Below are positions 24,795 to 38,900 of a stretch of 64,000 bases of DNA, piece after piece; position 1 is the stretch's first letter, and each line of letters opens with the position of its first letter. The position numbers and the translations under genes were made by a program. Source of the DNA: a virus. A model generated the notes under the pieces. That model did no database searches, was not told where the DNA came from, and saw only the letters and a list, made by a program, of their open reading frames with translations. Location: IMG/VR virus record IMGVR_UViG_3300013094_000019, positions 1 to 64,000 of that record. One strand, 5' to 3'.

Positions 24795-26945
24795 TTATCC
24801 TACAAACATAATGTAGCATAATGCTTTATATGGAGGCAAATTAGCTCCAGTAGGCGACGATCCTGCTGCATCTGTAGCTGTAATTCCCGTAAGAGCCATA
24901 CCTGTATAGTACCTACTTTGATCACTGTCTGTAGCAGAGGACCCGGCCGCTCCATAAGTATTAGGCACTACTGGGAATGGTACTCCACCTTCTGCGTAGG
25001 GGTCTTCATGGTGATGACCGGGATCAGTAATTGAGTGCGTATGATATGGCAAAGTAGTATCTGCAGATCCGCCCGTTTCCCCCACACTATAGGATCTACC
25101 GGCTCCTACAATGAATTTGTCTCTAAGATCAGGTGTACCATTAGTACCATCACATAATGCCCAATGTGCAGGCACTGCATTTACATCACCATACCACAAA
25201 GTAATAACTCCGTAGACCACGCCAGTTCCTGTTGGTCCTACATTTCCTTGAGGGATGACAAAATTTAAAACTGCAGCAGTTGATGTTCCAGAATTAGTAA
25301 CCGATGGTGTTGACCCCGGAATACCTTGTGTAACTGTGCCAACTGAAATAGTACCGGCTGGGCCAATGATCGTGTCGCCGGGATCCCCTTTGGCTCCTTG
25401 TGGAATTGAAAAATTAAACACCGCAGCCGATGGCGTGCCGCTATTGGTTATTTGTACTTGACTTCCTGAGGCTAGAGTGGTCACTGTCCCTAATGTAATT
25501 GTACCAGATGCTCCGGTATCTCCCTTAGCACCTGTAGCACCTTGTGGGCCTTGTCCGCCCACTAGTCCTGCTGTTGGGCCGAGCCAGTTTCCGTGATTAT
25601 CGATAAGTGCCACTCCGCCCATACTCAATCCTGTAGTTAGGCTTATGGTTGCTGCATTAATGTTTGTAGCAACATTTAGACTAGATAATGTTCCAACTGT
25701 GTTTAATGAGGAATTAGTTAAGGTAGTTGGTAAAGTGTTGCCAGTAATCGCCGATGCTGGTACTGTGATACTACCGCTAGCTCCTAATGCAATAGTTGTT
25801 CCATTGATAGTTACATTTGGATTAGCTAGGTAACTATTTGTAATCGGTGTTGCACTCCATGTTCCCGAGGTGACAACTCCCAATGTTGTCAAATTTGAAT
25901 TAGTTACAGTCGATGCTAATCTGTTTCCAATCAATGTACCAGCATCAACACTTATATGTCCGCCTAGTGGTTGCCACGATCCGGCAGCATATACTAAAAG
26001 TTGACTTGTAGAACTGTTATATAAAACTGCTCCCGAAGATGGAGTTAGTGCATTTATAGAAGTTTGATCATAAGTTGGAAATACCACTGGTGCAGTGGGA
26101 ACAATAGCACCTGTAAATGAAGAAGCAATTATTCCTGTACTAACATTTAAATTTAATGTAGCAGCATCATAGGTAATTGCTGCATTAGGGCTAGCAAGCC
26201 CTGCACTAATAGTATTATACTGATGCTGTAAAAGTTGGATTTGTCCTTGCAAATTAGTTTCTTGGTTTTGCCATCCGCTTATTTGAGCATAATAATTTGC
26301 AATAAGCCCGGCTTGTGATACTGGGTCTAATCCACTTATTGTGCTTTGAGCAGCTGTTATCTCACTTTGTAAAGTTGAATACTGTGAATTTAGTGTAGCA
26401 ATCTGGCTTTGTAAATTTGCCATCGCTTGCTGAGCAGTAATAGCGTTACCTGTAATTTTAAGAGTAGAGACATCTACTTCAGTAGCAGTAACATTACCTG
26501 TTAAATTTCCTGCTACATTACCTGCTACATTACCTGTTAAATTTCCTGTGACATTACCTGCTACATTACCTGTTAAATTAGCTACTACAGGATTTGCCAA
26601 AGAAAAATTTAATGTATTAGATGTAGTATTAGTAGTAACTGTAATATTACCGCCACTAGTGATATTCAATGTATCAGATAATAACGCAGCAGAAATATTT
26701 GATTGGCCAGGTACAGCAATATTTTTAAAGGACCCACTATTTCCAGCTATGTTTGTTATAGTAACTACGCCGTTGGTGTTACTTACACTAATCCCTGCTC
26801 CTTGTACTATTCCTTTGACCGAAGCTGTTGTTAATGCCGCATAGAGTTCGCTAAAATTAGCATTTATTTTCTGAGCACCTGTTCTAAGACTATCCCCGGT
26901 GCCATCATTGGTTGTATTTCCTAAACTTATTATTTGCTGCGACAT
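24795..26945 (-). CDS. tail fibre with coiled coil, collagen-like and collar domains
   Basis: The N-terminus of this 716-residue protein, QIISLGNTTNDGTGDSLRTGAQKINANFSELY, is a common fibre attachment motif. Residues about 120-155 are four-residue repeats (NLTG/NVAG/NVTG). A coiled coil follows (about 165-230, rich in Gln and Leu). Two collagen-like Gly-x-y stretches lie near 460-480 and 515. The C-terminus has a collar domain (VITLWYGDVNAVPAHWALCDGTNGTPDLRDKFIVGAG) with a His-rich LPYHTHSITDPGHHHED. It is probably a homotrimeric receptor-binding fibre. Confidence 0.87.
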   Translation of the reverse strand: MSQQIISLGNTTNDGTGDSLRTGAQKINANFSELYAALTTASVKGIVQGAGISVSNTNGVVTITNIAGNSGSFKNIAVPGQSNISAALLSDTLNITSGGNITVTTNTTSNTLNFSLANPVVANLTGNVAGNVTGNLTGNVAGNVAGNLTGNVTATEVDVSTLKITGNAITAQQAMANLQSQIATLNSQYSTLQSEITAAQSTISGLDPVSQAGLIANYYAQISGWQNQETNLQGQIQLLQHQYNTISAGLASPNAAITYDAATLNLNVSTGIIASSFTGAIVPTAPVVFPTYDQTSINALTPSSGAVLYNSSTSQLLVYAAGSWQPLGGHISVDAGTLIGNRLASTVTNSNLTTLGVVTSGTWSATPITNSYLANPNVTINGTTIALGASGSITVPASAITGNTLPTTLTNSSLNTVGTLSSLNVATNINAATISLTTGLSMGGVALIDNHGNWLGPTAGLVGGQGPQGATGAKGDTGASGTITLGTVTTLASGSQVQITNSGTPSAAVFNFSIPQGAKGDPGDTIIGPAGTISVGTVTQGIPGSTPSVTNSGTSTAAVLNFVIPQGNVGPTGTGVVYGVITLWYGDVNAVPAHWALCDGTNGTPDLRDKFIVGAGRSYSVGETGGSADTTLPYHTHSITDPGHHHEDPYAEGGVPFPVVPNTYGAAGSSATDSDQSRYYTGMALTGITATDAAGSSPTGANLPPYKALCYIMFVG
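26491..26579 (-). repeat. 12-bp tandem repeats encoding NLTG/NVAG units
   Basis: Alternating units of the type TTACCTGTTAAA / TTTCCTGCTACA repeat with a 12-base period. They encode four-residue N-[LV]-[TA]-G blocks in the fibre protein. Such repeats change length by slippage and could vary fibre length. Confidence 0.75.
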
Positions 26946-26946
26946 T

Positions 26947-29900
26947 TTATTTTCCTTGGTCGAAAGTTAGATTTGTTTCATCAAAAGTATCAAAGATGTT
27001 ATCAAATGTATCTTTTAAAACATATTTGTAACCATAATTCTGTATTCCAGTATACCATACCGCCGGTGTTGCTTTGATAAACTGAGCTACGGCGCCATTA
27101 TCATTTAGTATATTTACAGTTTTCTTACCGTCAAAATCCACACCAGTCATCTTGATTACTGTTACTCCTGTGCCCGGAGTTAATAAATTAGTCAATGTGA
27201 CCTGTGCTGATATTCCGTCTACTGTAAAATCTGCTGGGAAGGTAACATCGCCTTCGGGACTATATGGTGCTTGATTTACATTAAACACTGCATAAGAATT
27301 CTTTTTAAGTCTTATGTTACCTATAAAAAATACCCAATTAGCACTATCCGATGCAAAATTTGTAGAACTAGTATGTGCTGTGATACATCTATATTGATAA
27401 GGACCCACAGTTACTATAGTACCAACAACATAATTTGCTCCAGATGCCCATTCAGAAGTCACGTCATACCCGCCTACAAATACTTCAACTGAATCATAAT
27501 TGTGTTGTGTGTTAAATGATGGAATAATGGATGGTACAAAAGTCGTGTTTACTACACTTGTTCCATCTGATACTGTTTGGTCAGTAGTTATAGTATCTAT
27601 ATATGGAATGGTAGATCCCGAACCTATGTCTTGTACATACGAGCCAGCTTTGTGTATAGCCGGAGTTCCAGTGCCTAATGTACCTCTACGAAGTTGCCCT
27701 AACACATTACCATTCAATGTAAAGTATTCAATACGCTCACCCCTAATCTCAATTATACCGGGCTTGTTGCTAGATACATTTGGTATATCAAAATTACTAG
27801 CATCAACAACTGTTATAGTTAAGTCTGTTGGGAATAAATCATTAACTAATGTAGTCTGTTTATTAAGACTCAATCGTTTATAAACTGTTCTATTGAGCAT
27901 ATCCTTAAATTGCATATATGCAACACCGTTAGAAACAATAGTTCCACCGAAAGTTATTATAGTAAATTGATCAGATACGATTGATGGGGTTCCTAATCTT
28001 ATATTTTGATTACCACCATATAGCACATAATCAACATTAGGTGTAAGTAATTTTCCATTTTTAATTACCCAAACATAGTTTTCATCTATAACAGATCTAT
28101 CTAAAGGAATAATTCCCCCTAAAATTCCATTTAATTTATAGTATGCCGGTGTATTAGGTGTTAAAGCAGATAATGCTGTAGCACTTATTGTACTTCTCTC
28201 AATATTCAATATATCATGATTGTAATAACTTATAACTTCAACTTCTGCACCAACTGATGGGGGGACAGCAAATTTTATTTGCGGTGCAAAAATACCGGTA
28301 GGAGGAATATATAGATATCCAGCATCAGTCCTTGCACTTATAACCATAGTTTTTCCTGAATACTTTCCTAAGACACTTTCAAATATATCAACTGAAACTC
28401 CGCTTATATCTAGATAGTAATCAATACCGGGAGTAAGAGTAATTGTGCCAATAGTTACAACGATGTCTTGGGCTGATATAGAATTAGGAGCCACTCTGTT
28501 AGGATCTAAAACATAAACTGTTTGACCCACTGATAAAGTAAAGTAACTAGTAGTAGGAGCAGTTAAAATATTTTGCCCAACTCGAACCAACATATTTGTT
28601 TCGGCAGGTAAGCTATTACCAACTATGTTGTTTAAATTAAACACTGTAGTTGACCCATCTGGTACAATATTTTGCTTATTGACTATACTAAATGTTTGGT
28701 CGACACCATCGACTATAACAAAATTAATTAAAGATTGTAAGCTAGGAACTTTGCCGAAGCGAATGCCAATAAGATTTGGGGAAACATAAGTATTATCAGT
28801 TTGGAATATTTCGTATGGTAATTCTACACCGTCAACATAGACTATTGACGTGACATTGGGTCTCCAAGTTACATTAGTAACATATTCAGCTCGTACTCCG
28901 TCGGCAACAAAATAATCGATATCAAGAATATTGGCTCCATTGAAACCAATACTTACTATAGATACTAAAGTATGCAATGCTGGAGCATTAGTTAAAATAA
29001 TTTGTTTATTTCTATAATCAACTGAAAAATCTGTTCCAGAAGTTAAAATTGTTTGAACTCCGGCTAGTATAGTTTTTACAATTACAGCTGCTTTACTATT
29101 CGGTGTCTGACTGATCGCAAATATTGTTGTGCTACCGTCGGCCAGATAATTATCTGTACGAATGAGTGCTGTGGCAGTTGTAGGTTTTTCAAATACCTTT
29201 ATAGCTAAAGTATCAAAAACTTGTCCCGGTATAACTTCTTCAGGAGCAGAACTGTTAACTGTCGATATTAAATTATCACCATCTAATATAATATCATCTG
29301 CAAGTAATCCTGTCGCAGTTCCATAAGTTAAATCTCCGCCACTTATTGCAGTATCGTAATCATTTGTTTGTAGATTGACAGTTCCGTCACTAGTAGACTG
29401 TCTTACAATAAATTCATCACCGTCATTAACTGTAAAAGATGCAGGTATAGTGATAGTAGAATTTATACTATCTGCAAACACTGTGTTCATAACTGCATTT
29501 GTATTAGTTTGTAAATTAGTTCCATAATTTGGATCATCTAATCTTACATCATTCAGATAACTAGCAATCGAAACAACTGTTCCGGCAGCCAAGGGTGATG
29601 ATAAAGTTATAACTCCTTTTCCTGTAATATCAAATTTAGGTATTACATTAGGTATAGTTCTTGTAAATGTTGCCGAAGAATTTAGGGGAATAGCATAACT
29701 GAATGATACCACTGAACCTGATAGAATATTTTGAGTTATATTTTTACTTAGGGTAATTGTGTTAGTTGAATTGTTTATTGCTACAACCTGGGTATTTGAA
29801 CTTATGCCATTAAATCCAATCCCTGTAATTAAGGCCCCTAATGGTATATTAGCAGTATTCTCTAAGGTTAATTGTAATCTTAAAAGTTGAGAACTTATAC

Positions 29901-32900
29901 CTACATTTATGGTTACATTTTGGCTGTTGGTGTCAGTTAACTGGAATACTACACCGCTAAACGGTTGTACGCTTATGTTGAAGGTCGTTGAGTTGATAAC
30001 AGAATTTACATAATACGGTGTTCCCTGTATCATACCCCCTAAAGTAATTGTAGGAATAATTGTAGTTCCTGCTCGGAGAGTCGATGTATCATTCACTGTA
30101 ATTAAATTAGTTATACTTGAGGTAGAACTTAATGTTATAACTGGTGCTCCTACAACAAATGGAGTAGCCTGTGTTGGGTCTGTAAATGGTGATGCACTAA
30201 CAGTAATAGTATTGCCAGTTATAGATAAAATGTAATATAATGTGCCTGCAACAATATTTGCAAAACTACTATTAAATGCAACAGGTTGTCCAATCGATAA
30301 GGGGCTAAACACAAACTGCGCAGGTGCTACATTGGGTACTGAATGATATGTACCACTCACAGTAATTATTGCTCCAGCAATACCATTACTAATAGTATTA
30401 GTTACTGATGTTATTTGCACATTTTGTGATGCTAGATATCCATTACCTATTATAGTTTGTCCTACTAGTAATGTACCTGTAACATTAGTTAATACTAATG
30501 TATATGTACCGTTAACATAGGCACCGCCGCTTACATAATTTGCTGTAATTGGTGTAGAATTTAAAGTAATTGTATTTCCGGCACTTGTTGTAGCTGTAGC
30601 AAGAACATAAGAAGTATCAAATGCAATTGAATTAGAACTGTTTTGAGTATTATATAATACACTTGGGGTCGGTAATCCTGTGTTAGGATCATTGACAGAC
30701 AAAGTAACAGTATTTCCGCTAATGTTTGAAACATAAGTTTCTAATAACAGAGAATTAGCCGATGTTGGAGTTATGGCTACTATATCATTTAATTCAATGC
30801 CATTTGTATCGCTAAGTGTTAATATATTACTTCCGCCAATATTAGTAAAACTTGACGAACTTAAAGGCTTAATCAAGGTCGCTGTTATCTGCGGTGTCTG
30901 TACTCTAATGTTGTATGTAAATGTCGTTTCTACACCAGTGCTTGTATGTGTTTCAACATACCATTTTTTATAATAAATGTTAAGCTCAGTGCCACCGGGT
31001 GGAACATATGGTAGTGTTATTAGGTGATTTCCTGCTCCGACTATAACTGCATAGTCATTGAATGATACCTGACTATTGTCCCAAGTATCTGAATAATAAG
31101 GAGCACTATCCCAACCATATGATACATCGAATCCGATACCGGTGACTGCTACCCCACCATAATCAATACCTGTCATTAGTTGTGCAAGATCTTTTCCTGG
31201 CATACCACTTGTTGGATTATAGTAGTATTGAATCCTATCTGCAGCGTTTAGTAAGTTCCAATTCTTTGTGTATGTTATTTCAATCACTGCATTCTTAGTT
31301 ACATTTGATAAGAAAGTAAGCAATCCGGTATAACTCCTATAACCTTTAGATGTTGATTCAACTGTGGTGAGAGTATATGTATTTCTTAAGGCAGGCTGTC
31401 CATCGATCGTAACTGTATTAGTACCTAAAACTATATTCGGTGACCATTTTAACGGAAATTGTAATTGGGTGCCGTTAGAGATGAATGTTTCTGTTTCTGT
31501 CAGTTGAGTTATGAAATAGCCATAAGTAGTTCTGTCAAATTTAATTCCTACATTGATAGATCTAACAGGGCTATCGCCAATTATTGCAACTACCCTAGCC
31601 GGTTTACCACCATCAATTAATCCGCCATTCAAAACTACTAGTGGCGCAGACAAATATCCATTTCCGGATGCTCCATAGGCATCGGTATTAGTAAGAATAA
31701 TATTTCTTAGAGAACCATTTGCTATAAATGCCCTTGCTTGTGCCCCTGTTCCAGAATTGCTGACAAACTCAACTATCGGTTCTGATTGGTATCCGTGACC
31801 GCCATCAACTATTACAAGATTAATAACTTTATAACCTGCATTTTGTTTCCAATAGTATCTCGGATCGCTAGAATCAATTGCTACATTATCTACAATTATC
31901 TGACCATCTTGTACTGTAGCTTGTACCGGAACTATTTTTCCATTTTCGTACATAGGTGGCAAATCAAAATCTATACTAGCACTATTTGTAGGATCGGTAT
32001 ATGTATAATCGCTCACATACTCTCTTATCTTTGTTCGATAAGGTTTAACTTCGGCAATATAATTTTGAAAATCTGGTAAATTATCAGGTTGATAATTTAC
32101 TGGTTGGTTCAATGCTCCCACATTATGCTGTGCTTTTACAAAACTGGTTTTAAAAATCCAATCAACTTCTATTTGTTCGCTTAGGATATATCTTACACTA
32201 TAGAAAAATAAATCTAAATAATTTTGTTTTAAATCATCTATTAAAATATTATTTTTTATAGTGTTTAAAATAATTCTAAGTTCAGTGCTTGCTGAATTAT
32301 CAAAGTCTGCACCATCATACAATGCTCCATCAAAACCATAGACAGTATTAGAAAAGTTATATAATCCTGAACTAAATTGAATAGTTCCATTTTCAACAGC
32401 TATAGTTTTATAACTTTGTGTCCAGTCTGCGCTATTTGCTGAAGCAAATTTTTCTAATAATATCCAGCCACCTTGGCTCGTATTTTTAATTTTAACTATC
32501 TGTCCTATATTTGTTGTCAGATTATTCAAATCAGAAAAAGTATTCACTGAATAATCGATGCCAGTGAAACTATTATATCCCGATGCATACCAGTCAACTT
32601 TAGACCAATAATTTCTAACATCATATCTTTGAGTTTGTATTCTTGACCATGTCTGGCTAGTTGTATCGTAGGAACAAATGCTCCAAGTATTATTTGCTTG
32701 ACTATCATTTAGAACTAAAACACAATAATTCCTTAAAATTAAACTTGTGCTAGAATCATACCCAGCACCAGTTGATAATACTTCTACACCAGTTATTTTA
32801 CGATTAGTTACAACAGTTTTAATCTTTGCACCTGTTCCCGTACCCATAACTTCTATGTAAGGCGATTGGAAATATCCAAATCCAGGATCAACGATAGTTA

Positions 32901-35900
32901 CTCCAGTAATTCTACCATTAACAATGATAGGCTGTAGTGTAGGTTTGGTAAAATTACCAACATTAATAAAAACTAATTCTGCATCAGTATCTATAACGGT
33001 ATCAAAAAGACCACTAGGTACAAATAAAGTATTATTTGCTCCCGAATAAACAGGCGGAGTATCATATGAATTTAAAGGCGAAATGTCTCTTTGATTTACA
33101 ACTTCATAAGTTATCAGGTATCGATTTACTTGCTCAATAAGTTGTTTCAAGGCTTCGATACGATTTACAAACATACTTTGACGAGGTTTGAATTCTACGC
33201 CATATTGTAATTTTAATGGGAGGGAAATATCAGGGACATCGTTGTCATTCTGATCCTTTCCGCATAGGCTATCAAACCATTTTTGTTCTATTTTAGAAGG
33301 TAAAATAGTATTGGGATTATCATTTATAATCGCATATTGTCTATGTATGTTAGCTGTTTTAGGATTATCAATAGTCCAATATTGTACACTAAGTACTGAA
33401 TTAGTACCTTTCACAGTTGTTTTTACATCATTTAAAAATAAACTAAAACTGTTTGATCCGGTTAGAGCTAAAAAACTGTAGCCATAAGTTTCTGGCTTAC
33501 CGATAAGCTGGGCCACTCCACTTGCAGGTATTGTTCTATTAGGCAATTTAGGAACTACGGCTTTGTTCTTTACCCAGAAATAATATATATTTTTTATAGT
33601 TTTACTAATATTGTCGTATTTTTTCACCAGACAATATGTATTGTTATCGTACAAACTTTGACCGCTGATATTGACCGCTAGGCCGGCAATAGTGTCTGCT
33701 AAAGCATTCCATTGACTAGGGGTATAAGTTGTTTGCACCCATTCATAGATATCAATGCTAGCTCCAGGAAATAGGGTAGCCCAACTGCTAGTTCTATATA
33801 TTATATCATCATCATGACTATCTATAAATTTAGCAGTTCTTAAATCCCACCATAGTGTTCCAACTTGTGCCTTGCCCCATGCCTGTCCCGGATTCACATT
33901 GACTCCTGTAACATCACTAACCGAATACAACGCAGGATCATAAAATGTCTTATATGTTATTTCTTGCTCGGCGGGGCCCGGTATTTTTCCCTGTAATGGA
34001 TCTATTACATCCAAATATGTAACAACTTTATTAGACACTCTATTATAAATGAATGCTCTTTTTATCTTTGTTAAATCAGTTTTAGCTATTTCAGTATGTA
34101 AAATTTTCCAACTTAATACCTTAGGCGCCTTACTATATGAAAATATTCTACCTTGAAGAACATGATTAACTATTGCCGACGGGGCACCCACAACTACAAT
34201 ATTAGTTCCTACTGTAAATCCAGATCCATATGCAGAGTTTCTACCAGTATAAGTTGGCGTTCCGCTCGAACTATCTATATCTGCAATATTAGCTAGGCTT
34301 TCACTGAAAATATAATTCTTATTATATTTATCGTAAATATCAACCCTACCATCTCCTAAAATTGTAATTCTAAATTTTGTAAACGCACTATCAAATTTTG
34401 TAGAATTCCCATCAAAGGTTTCATCTACTACTGAATCTGCTCCTGCACTATAAATTGCCAAAGTTTGATTGTTATTCATCCAACCTAATTTTATACCAAA
34501 TAATTCATTCTTCTCTGCCTTGTTACTTAGAATTCTTTGATACACAGTCGTCAAGTTTGATAAGTTATAGACATTGACTGAACCTTGGTTTAGATATGTG
34601 TCAGAATCATACGGCGACCCTATCGCTAGCCACTTAGCATCTGATGACAAATCTATACTAGATCCAAAATATTGAATATTATTAGTAATTAGGCTAGGTG
34701 ATGTGTAACCCGAATCAATGTTTGTATAAACGAATACTTTGCCAGCAATACCATATGAGCCGGGTGCAGACACTACCAGGGTCGATAAACATGATTTTAA
34801 AGATGCTCCAAAGCCGATACCCGACGGGGCTATAATTGATCCTATTCCTGCATGATTCCATTCTGGTATAATAAAGTTCATTACACCGCTAGGTGTACTA
34901 TCAGGAGCTCCAGATAAAATTACAGTACTAGAAGAATTTATGGTCTGTAATACTTTTTGCCCGCTAACAAATCCTGTACCAGAAATTATCATGCCCGGTG
35001 CTATCCCGCTTACACTAGATAATACTACAGCAGTGCCGATCAGTCCGTAAGCTTCGGCACCAGCACCACCACCTAAGAATCTAATTGTAGGAGGCTGGCT
35101 ATAACCATTACCTGGATTTGTAATTTGAACTGATATGACTCCGGTATCTAATAAAAATTCTGCGCCGCTACCAGAACCGGTCAGATTAGTTGTTGGTACT
35201 ATTCCCGAAGGGAAAGCAATATAATTACCGTATGAATTAACAACTACTGATTTAATCCCGCCTACAGCATATTGTGTAGATCCTGGATCTAAATTTACAT
35301 CTACTACCTCTAGTATAGCATATGACCCGCTTGTTACTCCGCCATTAATTTTTAGTTTATCTCCAAGATTGTATCCAGATCCGCCATAGTATAATTTGAT
35401 TCCGTTGGAATCAATTGTTGAATATACAGTAGCAGATACAATCGCTGTTGTTGCAGAAGCTGTGGCCTGTGAACGAACATTTCCTGTCGGCGCTGTTATA
35501 TATACTGTTGGCGGTGGATTTGTACTGTAGTGTTGTCCCGGATTAGTAACAATAATATTAGTAACCGCCCCGTCACTGCTATTGCTCGGGTCATATATAG
35601 CAGAAGCCTGTATAACTTGTTGATAATCAATTGTATATACAATGCCTGTTCCGGACCCGTGACCAGAAGCTCCCACAAATAGTGTATAGTATTTGTAATT
35701 GTTAGAGCTGGCTGGGGAAGTTTGTCTAAATTGTATATTTGATCCAAAATTTTCACCGTTAGTCGGATTAGGACTTACTACAGTATCTTTTAGATTAAAA
35801 ATTTTATTACTATCTTGTTCATATAGTAATACAGTACCTTGGCCATTTGCTGCACTCGGAACGCCCACTGCTAGCCATATACTATCTGGCGATAATGCTA

Positions 35901-38900
35901 AGGTATAAGGTGCAATAAGTCCGGACGGTATAAAAATACCTTGCTTAATTTGCCATGGGGCGTTTGAATTAATTTTTGTGTATATTATCAACTCGCCAGA
36001 GTTGCTAGTTGTGGCTAGAATATTGCCTTGTTGGCTTATAGCAACAGATGATCCAAATCCTAAACCAGTTGATGTTGAGGGGCTTGCTACTTCAAATGCA
36101 TCATATACTGGATTATTTTGCCATGTGCTCCAAAGGCCGTTACCGTTGTCGTCAGTCCATGCCAGCTCGCCAGATTTCAAATCAGGTGTAACTACCTGGT
36201 CAAGAACATCAATACTTGATGCACGATGACTTAAAAAAGTAAACAGTACAATGTCTGCTTGCCCTGTAAAAGGATTAGATGGTTGTTTAGGCAAAGAAAC
36301 ATTAATAGTCATTGTACTATTTGTAACAGAACTTACTTGATAAAACCCATCAAATGAATTCACATAAGTTCCGTTAATGTCCACTATTCCGGTTTCTTTC
36401 AAACCTATATAGGATCCAGCAACTATTGATCCTAAATCTTTTGTAGTAGATATTGTTAGAACACTATTGCTATAAAGAATATTAGAAACTCTAATATTTG
36501 TCCTTACTAATCTATAAATGTTCCAACTTATATTTTCAAAACCGCACCAAACATAATCACCCTCGTTAAAATTATTAATATTCTGAGATGTTATGTCACT
36601 TAAAGAATTCAGAGTAACTGCTACTTCGTCTAATCTTGCATAACCTGCGCTTCTTAGAAAACTTTGGTAATTTGTTATTAACGGCCAAGGATTGCTATCG
36701 TATGAAGAAGGTGGAAGATAAATGTCTTTAGGAGATAATCTTATGATAAAATCTTTGTATGATTGAGTTACTGACGGTAATAACTCAAATCCTTGCGGGG
36801 TTGTAATAAATTTAGATTCATCTAAAATAAATTCTATTTCATTAAACGCATTAGAACTACCGTACTGTCCAACACGAACGGCCCATTCTTCATAGAAATT
36901 TAAACTTTCTAGGTTATCAGAACTTAGTACATCGAATAATTTATTAAGAACATTTTGTGTTCCTTTTTCATATATCATTCCCTGATAAAATTTAAATTCG
37001 CTTACATCGTCTTGTATAATATCATTCAAGTATTGTCTTTTCTGATAACCGATTAAATGTTGAGCAACTGAGCGTTGATTTGTATCAAAATTATCTCCAC
37101 CAAGGCTATAAAAATCTGTAAATTGGGTAGCCTTGTATGTCCAGTTTGGAATCAATTTCGGTTGTGGCTTAGATTTTAATCTAATCCAATTTGCCGATCC
37201 GTTACTGGCTGTAACTTCAAATGACTGTGAGCCTGATAAAAATTTATTAGCTGTATAATAAAATTGTTGATATAATACAATATCACCTAGACTGTAATCT
37301 TGATAAGATTCCCAATTTTTAATCTGTGCTCGATCTATAATAAATCCAGGAACATCAAATCCGCCATACCAGCCTACAGTAACATAACTAGATATTTTTA
37401 ATCGTTCTTGTCTATATCCAGTTTCTGGATTATAGATAATGTCACCGAACATTGTACTGTTATCTATAATAACAATTTGTTCCTGCTGTATTAGATAAAA
37501 AGTAGCACCGTATATCCCGTCATTGTTATCGGGAGTGTAAGTTACTATATTGCCGTTTCGAAATGATGACAAAGATTGAAAATCAAATTCAGTTCCATCA
37601 ACTTTGTAAATTCCATAACCATTGAATTGATTAGTAATATCATCAACAACTGCCAATGGTACATTGAAGGTTATTTTATTTGCTGCTGGACTTAGACTTA
37701 TAACACTACTTCCTACTGTGCTTAATCCATCTAATTTTATATAGTGGCTATTAGTATTAGGTGTTGCATCTCCCGGTTGGATTGTCTGTAATGCTTGATA
37801 ATAATCACCATCATATCTCACTATAGAATTATAATTAATAGTTTGTGTGGGAGACCATTCTTGCCACTTGTCTATTCCAGTACTCCAATTTTGTGTAGTC
37901 CAGAACATAAATTCTTTAGTACTTGTTTCCCAATTAGATATAGCATTAAGATTATTATTATATTCATCAAAAATAAATCCTTGATCTTTTAAGTATTCAC
38001 CATATCCAAGCAAAAAGTCTACCACATCTTGTATGTGACTATATTTTGTCCCATAAGGAACTTTAATTACTTTTGATTTGTCCCAGGTATTTTTAAAATA
38101 AGCATTAACTCCGCCAGTGACTGGTAAAGCTCCTAAAACTGAATAATACTGAGATTGGAATATTTCAATAGTAGTGTGCAAGGACAATACTGAATAATAT
38201 TGTCCATTATATTGAATAATATTTCCTGGGGCATAGGTTTGCTTTGGATGCCATACTAGATAGGAGTGGCTCACTCCACCGACATTAACTGATATACCGG
38301 TACCTTGATAATCATAATATTCAAAGTAAGGATTAGTTAAGATGTAACCAGAAACAGTATAACCATCTGTTAACTTTGTTACAATAACGCCGCTATAATT
38401 AATTTTAGTTATAGGGCTTGACGAATTTAATACTATATCATAATTTTCTTGAGGAACAAAAACACTACTACTCGTACTCAATGGGGTTCTCGAATCTAAT
38501 ATAATATTAAATTGATCTTTACTGGTGAATGCTCCAATCCTGTAAGTTAAATTTGTATTAATATTAGATAAATCGTAAGCATAAGAGTTGTACTTAATTA
38601 CGCTATCTCCCAATACATAGTTAATAGCATAATTTATTATTCCAGCGGTCCTGGTAGTAGAAATACTATTATATAAGCCAGGTAATTCAATCGAACCTGG
38701 GTTAATCCTGTTATCTGTGTCAGAATAAACTAATTGGCCAGATAAATTCCTTACTATTCTTGAACGATCTAATAGTGTTCCGATTGTTTTAGCAGGCTGT
38801 AGTAATAAAGATGCTAGTAATACAGCGAATGGATAATAACTTCCTCTACGCCATGCCGCCTCTACAGGACTTACATCTCCGAATATATAATCGCCAGCAG